Positions 56,170 to 64,000 of a stretch of DNA of 64,000 bases are shown here, in pieces. This DNA comes from Aspidiotus rigidus (lineage: Eukaryota > Arthropoda > Insecta > Hemiptera > Diaspididae). Each line of letters starts with the position of its first letter. Positions within the stretch are counted from its first letter, which is position 1. The stretch lies in NCBI GenBank assembly GCA_035079385.1, contig JAVHKY010000035.1, forward strand, positions 2,790,001-2,854,000. Reading direction: 5' to 3'. Under the pieces are notes generated by a model. The model ran no database searches and was not told the DNA's origin. It saw only the letters and a program-made list of their open reading frames with translations. The position numbers and the translations under genes were made by a program.

Positions 56170-56535
56170 TAACCCTGTAACCCCCTCCTGGCTGCACTAC
56201 TGTTTCTCATGGTCATTCGTCTCTCCAGTCATCAAGCTCGATCGCCAACAGCTTTTACAGAAAATAATTAGAGGAATCAGAATCCCCGAACCAAATAATA
56301 TATTATATTAATGGCTCAAAACCGGGATCTCATTCTGAACTCTGGTCCCTAGGTACTTATTGTACAAATGTCCGCTTCGGAGTTCGCGGCTGAAGAAACC
56401 GCTATCCTCTCCTTTTCTCTCAGAACTTACTCAGTAATCTGCTAGACCAATTACATCTTATTATCCGACTCACTCTTCTCTCTTTTGTCTCCGTGAGATC
56501 CCTATACAAGTTATCCAATGTCATAATCGTCAGCA
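56170..56535 (+). pseudogene. Non-LTR RNase H scrap
   Basis: The plus strand reads YINGSKPGSHSELWSLGTYC (56304 onward), an eroded YTDGSK start of RNase H with D changed to N. In another frame SEFAAEETAILSFSL follows (about 56378-56420), the AE block. The spacing between the two blocks fits RNase H. Stops and a frameshift are present. It probably comes from an I/Jockey-like element related to the other RNase H relics here. Confidence 0.55.
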
Positions 56536-57350
56536 TCATTCATTTGGAACTCGGGTTGAATTTTATCGATCTCCCTGACCATGATTTCTTTGACGATGCG
56601 ACCAAAAATTCTACCCTCACCAACATAATTCTCTGATTCTTCCTGCCTGGTACAACCTCCAGGAAAATTAGCGCAACAACAAATATAAAATTATAAACCT
56701 CACCTCGAAGAGAAAGTACTTCCACGAGGAAGTCATACTTTCTCGTCTCACTGATTGGCTACACCCGCCCCATCTATTATCATTTCATCTTGGGTCTCTT
56801 AATTCTCCTCCTTCGGGCAATCACTGCACTACTCCGACACCTTCTTTCGGACTTTGAACTCCAAAACCACCGTTCCTCCTACAGTGTATCACCTTCCACA
56901 TCCTCCAACTTACACAACAACTCAGAAATTCTCATCCTACTTCTATCCGTTGTCTGAATTATCTGCACTCCTCCATAATACATCAAAACTCCCCGACTTG
57001 AAAAATTAGAAAAACGAATGAGTTTGAAAAGCGTCCGATTCCCAAGACAACTCCTTATTAGAAGGTTTGAGTTGAAAAAAAAAAATAAATTGAGCACCAC
57101 TAATTTTCTAATTCTCGAAAGAAGGTAAAAATCCAGCTCAGAAAGGAGGAGGGTGGGAGAGAGGCAAGTTAGATGACAATCGACCGGTATTCATAGGATG
57201 ACAAATTTCTAGAAAATACATCTGCTGTCCATTTCAACAACCAGCCAAATCACGCGGAATCTGTGTATTCTACTCAAATTCGTCGATCTCGAAAATCTTC
57301 TTTACAGCCTCGGGAAAATTTTACTACTCAGTCACCAAAGGTTAGGCCCT
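56536..57350. other. No gene recognised
   Basis: CT-rich plus strand, perhaps the remaining part of the non-LTR relic. No motif can be named. Confidence 0.3.
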
Positions 57351-57359
57351 ATACCGTAA

Positions 57360-57480
57360 ATACGTAGGTATTTAGTATGAACCTCGAAAAAAATTTTAAT
57401 TTTCGAGTTACATGTACGAGAGATGAGTATAACTTCCAAAGGTACCGGATTGCTCAGATCGAAAATTGGTAAAACCTAGA
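57360..57480 (+). repeat. Two worn 45 bp-family units
   Basis: GAACCTCGAAAAAAATTTTA and TTTCGAGTTACATGTACGAG resemble the TTGGAAAAATTT and CTCGAGCTATATATGATAG blocks of the family. Both are diverged. Confidence 0.35.
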
Positions 57481-57625
57481 TGTTTATATGATTGAACATT
57501 TTGAAAATGTTCCAAGCTGTCACGAGAAAAATGAAATATGACAGCAAAATATTTCGGATAAATTTTGCCATTTTTTTAGGAATTGTCGAATATGAATTTT
57601 TTTCAAACTTGCTGAAATCCTGAAT

Positions 57626-57736
57626 CCTACCCGTTGAACATTCTTGCCCCATCATGTCCCAAAAATGTATCCATACGAAAATGGGGATATAATACGGGTA
57701 TTTTTGTCTTGGGGACATCAATGTTCAACGGGTAGG
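57626..57736. mobile_element. Small MITE with 17 bp perfect TIRs
   Basis: CCTACCCGTTGAACATT at 57626-57642 is perfectly inverted at 57720-57736. If the TIR proper is CCCGTTGAACATT, the element (57630-57732) is flanked by TA on both sides, as in Tc1/mariner-type insertions. The interior is 77 bp and has no coding capacity. Confidence 0.65.
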
Positions 57737-57739
57737 ACG

Positions 57740-59370
57740 GTCTTATGAGGCTATGACTACATAATCGCAATTCAATTAAGTTAATGAAAAAGACTGATAA
57801 ATTTGATATTTTCTCTAGATATGGATGAAAGAAACCAGAGACCTAACAACGCTTTACGAAAGCATCACAATAGTATTTTTCAATTCCAGCAAAACAAAGC
57901 TATGATGAACTCTTACAATAATGTGGAAAGAGGAGTGAACTTTTTCTAATAGAACATATTATGTACAATTACACATGGATGAAATGAAAAGCGAGAAAAG
58001 ATTCGAAAACTGCAGAAACTTTATTGGTAAAGCTCATGTAGAAAAGCCAAGTTCTGAATTACAATACAGAACCTATAATGGGCAATAAAAACAAACAACG
58101 ATCACGGTTGGTTTAGAGAGAAATAGTCGTTTTACAAAAGCATTAACTAGTCGAAAAAACCAAATCGTAATTCTCAATAGTCACAGAAAGTTCACGCACA
58201 CACGTCGCGTCGTATATCAACGTGTTTATTGCAGGAAAAATTGATCCGGTAAGCTAGGGTCTAACTTCTCAGCTGTTTCAGGATGAATCATAATTTTAAC
58301 ACCCTGTACATTTTTCTCTCAACGTTACATTCATCCATTCATTAATTTCAGCTCGATTTCTAATTCACATTAATCAGCCGTTTGTCCCACTATTTTCGAA
58401 ACAAGCCTGTAAAAGAATCTTTCCGCGAAAGTAAAACCTAATGATTTTAAGCATTTAATGAGCCTTTGTACCATAATTCTTTCAAAACTCGTCAATGTAA
58501 ATGTCACCCTCAGATCGGGTAGATCGCGTTCAAGTTCATTCGTTTACGTGCACTAAACTCAATACAAATATCCTCTGAACATTATAAGACGTATCACACG
58601 CACGAAAACAACCCTCTGTTCCAAAGCTCACCTCAAACAAAATCCGAACAAAATCTTGACCCACGCAAAGAGGCAATAAAAAATGAATGAACGTTTTTTT
58701 CTATATATTTACTACGAAATGTTGAGTAATCATACTTAATTTACATCAGTCTACGACCGGTTTCTAAAACAAATAATGATCACTCGTAAAATCGGGTATC
58801 CGGAATAACTCACCTCGGAAGCTGTAGGGTATTCGTGGTTGCAATGCCTTTGAACGAACATTCCACATGTACTCATAACGCAAAACATAATGAGAAATAA
58901 CGCGAATTTCCATTTTACTTTTATTTTCATGATTACTTGCGTAAATCAGCAAAATACGATTCGTAAAATTCAGCGAAAGAAGACGATGAAACACTTCCCA
59001 AACGATGTTCACCGGAATACTAAACACTGGAAACGGCTCGATTGTCGGCCAAACGTAAAATTGATAACGCCAAACACTTTTATTTTCATTCCCTCCTTCT
59101 TTCCCTTTCCATAATAAAGTTCAATCATGAAACTGAACGAGCAGTGCACACGAGCAGTGTTGTTGAACCTTGTAACATACAACAGAACAAAATTGATACA
59201 AATTCTAAATCGACGTATATTCAACAAACGAATCCGGAGAAATAGTCTCCTTATACTATAAAGTTCCCGAGGAGATGAATACTTTCTCTCAATAGTTGTC
59301 ATGAAAATACGTCGATCCTAGATTATTCGAAAGAGAATTTTTACACTTCTTCAAAATATTGAACCTGTCG
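57740..59370. other. Intergenic DNA, no gene recognised
   Basis: Short AT-driven frames on both strands. No element structure was seen. Confidence 0.4.
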
Positions 59371-59372
59371 CT

Positions 59373-59387
59373 ACTAGCGCCATCTGG
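59373..59387 (+). promoter_or_regulatory. CTCF-like or insulator-like word upstream of the exon
   Basis: ACTAGCGCCATCTGG, about 370 bp upstream of the ATG at 59755, resembles the GCGCCATCT core seen in insect CTCF-type sites. This is a single match by eye, so it is weak. Confidence 0.25.
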
Positions 59388-59754
59388 AAGAAAGTTTGAT
59401 TTCGGATGTAGGCAAAATCTAATTATTTTTTGAGTGCTATGGTCGAAGTTTTGGATTTCAACGGTCCTCTTCAATTTACGTCTGTTTTGAATTTAAAAAT
59501 TTTGATTTTGAATCTCAGTTTTAAATTTCAAATTTCGTTTCATTTTTCGTTCGACTTACGGTTAATTGTCGGTAATTCGTTTTTCTGCGGATTGCTGCCG
59601 AGTACCGACAATTCTTGTTGCATTGTCTCGTTCGAGCTCGGTTTTGAAATTTCATCGTTATCGGTTTTATATTTTCTCGAACCGAATGATATTTTGCTAC
59701 CTATCTTGATTATATGCGGCCGTATTTTGTGTGAGTTTTGAACCGAATTTCGCG

Positions 59755-59883
59755 ATGGGGCCGAGGAAAAAACGCAAGGTTGTAGTTGAACACGAAAAAG
59801 AGAATTCATTTCTCCACGGAGTGAATGATTTCCAATCGAAGATACGACGACGCGAATCGATCCGGATTCGACATGTAAACAAG
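59755..59883 (+). CDS. Probable first coding exon of a host nuclear protein
   Basis: The ATG (GCGATGG context) starts a 43-codon frame ending in AAG directly before GTGAGTAA, a near-perfect splice donor, so the exon is phase 0. The peptide starts MGPRKKRKVVVEHEKENSF, with RKKRKV resembling a classical nuclear localisation signal, and ends in a basic stretch (KIRRRESIRIRHVNK). The sequence before it is GC-richer than the downstream DNA and could be a 5' leader. Reading on without splicing, the frame stops at 59941. I do not recognise the protein. No second exon was identified in the remaining 4.1 kb, so the gene probably continues beyond the window. Confidence 0.5.
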
Positions 59884-62800
59884 GTGAGTAACGTGTGTTT
59901 TACAACCAGATCCTCGAGAGTTTGGGAAGTATTCGAAATGTGAACTATCGATAATATCCGGGTAATTTATGTGATTTGGATAGTCAAATTTACAAAAAGA
60001 GATGACGAAAAGAGTAAGTGAACGAAGTCAAGATTTATTGATCTAACGGTAGGCCTAACTGATTAATCGAAAGAAAGACGTAGGCATACGTCATATGATA
60101 GATACATTGTCTTAATATCATTGTAAGATGACGCATCGATCCTCATATTTGTCAACTCTTTCTCTTTGTTTTCGAGGAATCAGTTTTTTCCAATTTGCCC
60201 TATAGATGGTACAGGGTTTTAATCTATTTTCAAAGTCGAAATAGTCCATTTCGAAATGAGTTCCAGAAACAAGTAAACCCTGATGATTTTTATTTTGTCT
60301 ACGAGTATAATTCATATACACGATGAATAAGCTTTTGTTACTTCTGCCCATGTTTTTTTTCCTGTCAATCTTCAGAATGTTCTCAGATTATCATCTGAAA
60401 TTTTTATTTTCTTGTGCATTTTTTTCTTTCATGAGCGACGAGTTGAACTTCCTTCTCTCTGTTTTTTTCCCCTCTTTGTTTCTTTATTCACTTCTTTTTG
60501 ACGAGGTGATAATTGAGGAACTTTTCCTTTCTTCTTACCCGCTGGGAAAACAAAAAAAGTATTCTATCTATTAGCCTCATGTTACTCTCGACCGTGCTCT
60601 CGACATTCTTCATTAATATATTTTCAGGTAAATTAAGACGCGCTTTTTTGAGATCAATCCTACGAGATTATAGGTATTTAATGGGAATTTTTAAAATAAA
60701 TTTTAGTTCAAATTCGAAGATGATCCACGAAAAGATCTCCTTCGAAATAATCACAATTTATTTGATTTCGTCGTGAGGGACCCAGGAAAAAAAGTGAAAT
60801 CGAATGAAAATTGTTAGAAACTATTTTTAGTTTCTTTAGGACAAAATAGTTATTCATTTTTATTTCGGAATCAGTACTCAAAAAATGAGAACTCTGTCAA
60901 CTTACCTAATTGATAATTTTTCTTTTACTCGGCGTGTTTTATTTCTTCTTTTTCTTTAAAAAAAAAAAAGTCATTCTATTGAATTTTTCGAAAATTATCT
61001 CTTCGTCAATTTCGATACTGGTGGGTGAACCAGCACACAAATCGTTTGTTTTTCTTTTGTTTTTCCTTTGTTCTGAGTTCAGTACTTGTGGCCCATGTTC
61101 GTAAACATTTCAGTAATTGTTAGGTTAGTAGAAAGTAACCTATTTTTTTTTTTCCTTTCTTTCTTTTTTAATTAGAATCAAGTCTTTTTTTCTTTTTTTT
61201 GGGGATAATTTTTTGATTGATGAAAAAAGAAAAGCTGATAAATTTTGTGAAGCTTTCAAGTCGAAGTCACTTTTTTTTCTTTCTCAATGGTTATTAATAG
61301 CAAAATCGTACAAATAATAGTGATGTCTACAAGTTTTTCGAATGAAGTGACATTATTATTATTTTTTTGTTTTGTTTTTCAAGTATTTCTGAGTTAATGT
61401 GGATTCCCTGCTGTTCCGCACTCAACACTTCTCTGGAAATTTATTACTCACTCTCCTTTTTCAACCTACCCACTTTTCCGCTCGAATTCCGCTCTTCATT
61501 ATTCTTGAAAATTTTGTCAAAAAATAAAAACAATCATATTATACTGCACTATCCATAAAACTATTATACCTAGATTTTCAAACACTTTATTCGTATTATT
61601 TTCTATAACACTGCTTCATTAGACCTGTTTCCACTGAGCTAATAATATACAGTTCCTTAATGTAAAATAAATAAATAAAATAACCTTTGTGTTGCATACT
61701 TTTCCATTACCTCCAAGCCAAGAATTACTCATTGATTAAAATGAGCTGCTGTCGAGAAAAATTGATTTCAAGCCTGAAAATACTCAGTAATGATGTTGAG
61801 TAGTTTGTATTTACATTTTGATCTGTTCGAAAAATAAGTTTCTGTTTCCTCAAACTAAAATCTTGAGACCAATGAATTTCAAACTTGTGGTAGACTTCGT
61901 TATTCAGAATCAAAAAAAGGAAGTAAAGAATAATATTTTGAATGTATTGAAAAAAATTTAGTAATTATCGTGATGATTTAAATGAAATAAGAATTTAGTA
62001 ATAATAATAGATAATGATAATAATAATAATAGCTATTATTCTTAACATCCGGATTAGTTAAAGAAGATTGATTATTTTTGAAGAATCTAAACTTTTTCTT
62101 TTAAAAAAAGAGTCATTTGTTACCGACGATCCAATAATAACTTTATCATTCAATTTGTCAGAAAAAAAAAGAAAGTTGATCCATTGGGCGGTGTATTTGA
62201 TGAAAATGAAATTGGTTTGAGTAGTTTTCTAGAAAATAATTAAGAAGATAAACTGATGGTAAATGTTGAGAAAATAAGAATCTTATTGAAGAAGTAATAG
62301 AAAAAAAAAAATACTCAATATTTTTAGAAACCTATATTTCTTTTCTTTGTATTGTATTTTTAAGCAATTTCTTGCATGGTTGATAAAAATATTTAAAAAA
62401 AAAACTTGATATAGTACGAGTGAGGTCTCAATTGACGAAAAAGGAAAACAAAATAGATCGAAAAATCAAGAAAAAGAAAAAAAAAAACGGAAATAATAAT
62501 ATGTGAAGAAAATGATACCTCTTTGAAATGATTTTTGACTCGCTTTAATTTCACCATATTGTAGGGTTGAGATAAAATAATTAATTTTCCTTTAGAAGCT
62601 CTTGTGATAATTTACTATTAATTGAGCTCTTGGTGATGTACGTTCGAATCGTATTTATTCGATAATATTTCAAGAAGAATTCATTATCGTTTCGCCATTC
62701 TTGGGTACAGGAGTTGAAGAAATTAAAATCACTCCTGTCGATCTTTCTTTTTAGAGTAATCTTCAAGTTCGAACTACAATTTAAATATAGAAACAATGAA

Positions 62801-64000
62801 AGGCTTTACCGCACATGTAAAACTTTATTTGTCAAAACAATAACGTTCGACTATTGTTTTGACAAATAAAGTTTTACATGTGCGGGTAAAGCCTTTCATT
62901 GTTTCTATATCGATTAATCTTTGCACGAATAAAATTTACTTCATACAATTTAAATAACAAATTTCTTACGATGGTATAATTGTACTGGATTGACCGTGAG
63001 ATCAAAACTAGGAAAGATACGTGATCGTTTACTTGATAATATTAATAGTGAATATATTTTGTAATATCCACGGTGGTACGTAGCAAATTGATCGGAGTTC
63101 TTTTTTTTTTTTTTTTTTTTCGAAGAAAAAGAGACGAACTCTAAACGTTAGAATGATTGAAAAATGAACAAGAATGTTATTTGAAAACAGTATTTTTTGA
63201 AAAAAAAAATTAAGTCATCACTTTTTTAGGGGATAATATTGTTTTTCTTAGTATTTTTTCTTTGGTAATGTTAACAAATGCCAGCTTTAGCTTCAATTGG
63301 CTTTAAACTAGCTTTTAGAATTTTGCTCCTTAATTATGTATATTAGTACGTGTTTTTTTTTTCGTATTTGAAAATGAGTTTCTTAAATGCAGGGTGTACA
63401 GATTGAAGAGATTTCTGAAAATAGAAGAAAAAAGAATGTACGATAAAGTAAAATCGTTACGCGGGAGATGTAATCATTATGTATTTGTAAACGATGTAAC
63501 GTCTTCCGGTAGTGATAGATTACAGAGAGTTCTCGTAATTCTTCAACACTACAAGTAGAAGAAATGATAAGATACACATGCTCAGTACTCGTAGCGTTAT
63601 TACTTTGTGCAATCGTGTCGTGTCTGGCCTGCAGGAAGGAACTTATCGTGCTATTAAAAACACTCGTGATGAGATTGAAGTACTGTTTATGTGTATTCGA
63701 GGACAGAGGATGACATCATTAATAAAAGTATTTTTGAGTGCTGCCATTTCGTTAGAACATCATCAGCTTCTTCATGATTAAAATCGTAAAGGACTTCAAA
63801 AATTCTCAGAAAATATTGTGAGATTTTTCTGTCGAAAAATTTAGAAATTTGAAATTTTTCAGATTCTTTGTTCTTCTCTAAAACACTTCCTTGCTACTTT
63901 AGCCGATGTCTTCTTTGTTTATCTATCTAACAAGGAGCCAACCGAACCGCAGTCTCAATTGCAATGGCCGGTTTTGAAAGGGTCTTGTATTTAGAAATCG
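59884..64000 (+). other. Probable long intron, AT-rich
   Basis: Composition shifts to T-rich and A-rich homopolymer-laden sequence with no convincing exon. One candidate, 63634-63781 (+), begins after a CTGCAG acceptor-like site and reads RDEIEVLFMCIRGQRMTSLI before a stop. It is noted but not called. The palindrome at 62785-62910 is listed separately. Confidence 0.4.
62785..62910. repeat. 126 bp near-perfect palindrome
   Basis: The left arm (62785-62842, 58 bp) and right arm (62852-62910, 59 bp) are complementary throughout except for one extra G in the right arm. The loop is 9 nt. The arms begin ATATAGAAACAATGAAAGGC. The 13 bp word TACAATTTAAATA occurs on both sides (62775-62787 and 62944-62956). 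Confidence 0.9.

Noticed and set aside
60323..60776. Hydrophobic frames such as a leucine- and phenylalanine-rich one at 60323
   Set aside because: T-rich DNA automatically encodes Phe/Leu/Ser-rich peptides. No real membrane protein is indicated.
63578..63781. 67-codon plus-strand frame after an acceptor-like CTGCAG
   Set aside because: It would make a plausible exon, but there is no donor, no known motif and no link to the exon at 59755.
1..64000. tRNA, rRNA and telomeric TTAGG repeats
   Set aside because: No B-box/T-loop pattern with matching stems, no rRNA-like stretch and no TTAGG array were seen by eye.

Overview
This is a eukaryotic nuclear window, most likely from an insect or another arthropod. 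It is AT-rich and has no operons, no dense gene track and no recognisable tRNA or rRNA gene. It is packed with degraded transposable elements typical of arthropods: Penelope-like elements, R1/Jockey/I-like non-LTR retrotransposons, hAT, other terminal-inverted-repeat (TIR) elements, and Helitron-like elements. I cannot name the species. Only one host exon is reasonably supported: a 43-codon first exon with a lysine/arginine-rich N-terminus and a strong splice donor (59755-59883, +). What follows it looks like a long AT-rich intron.

Layout. 1-2.7 kb: no gene seen. 2.7-7.2 kb: a TIR element with an almost GC-free core, a ~350 bp foldback, and an old ~45-60 bp minisatellite array split by a TIR element. 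8.7-10.7 kb: a Jockey-like endonuclease relic cut by a 312 bp Penelope-type insertion with an 11 bp target duplication. 11.1-12.0 kb: a repeat patch rich in TGACGTCA. 14.0-18.5 kb: an RNase H-bearing non-LTR relic cut by two Helitron-like insertions, with a hAT MITE and a foldback beside it. 21.1-23.9 kb: a ~125 bp satellite interrupted three times. 25.2-25.8 kb: an RNase H relic with a tandem duplication. 28.2-30.3 kb: a satellite built on GTCGA motifs with a ~400 bp higher-order period. 33.4-33.8 kb: a second TIR element with an AT-only core. 34.2-37.5 kb: a large degenerate 45 bp array followed by a well-preserved Helitron-like copy. 39.9-41.8 kb: Helitron-like, R1-like and Penelope-like fragments. 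46.0-49.2 kb: a hAT element with a transposase tail and an almost intact Penelope-like element. 51.6-53.0 kb: a 136 bp Penelope-type insertion, an R1-like reverse transcriptase relic, and a Helitron-like copy with a 90 bp higher-order repeat. 56-58 kb: an RNase H relic and a small MITE. 59.4-64 kb: the probable host first exon and intron, with a 126 bp palindrome.

The common thread is a dispersed 45 bp minisatellite, roughly GACTTGGAAAAATTTC + CTCGAGCTATATATGATAGG. It lies inside elements whose ends look like a non-autonomous Helitron/Helentron (HINE-like) family: a 3' hairpin followed by CTAA, a 5' end beginning TC followed by a small hairpin, inverted subterminal copies, and insertion without a normal target duplication. 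In one copy (14388-14917) removing the element rejoins a reverse-transcriptase reading frame exactly. This is the best candidate for an undescribed family. A second theme is two very short Penelope-type insertions with clean 11 and 14 bp target duplications. Both carry a hammerhead-like CTGAWGA/stem/GAAA core that is also found beyond the stop codon of the nearly intact Penelope-like element.
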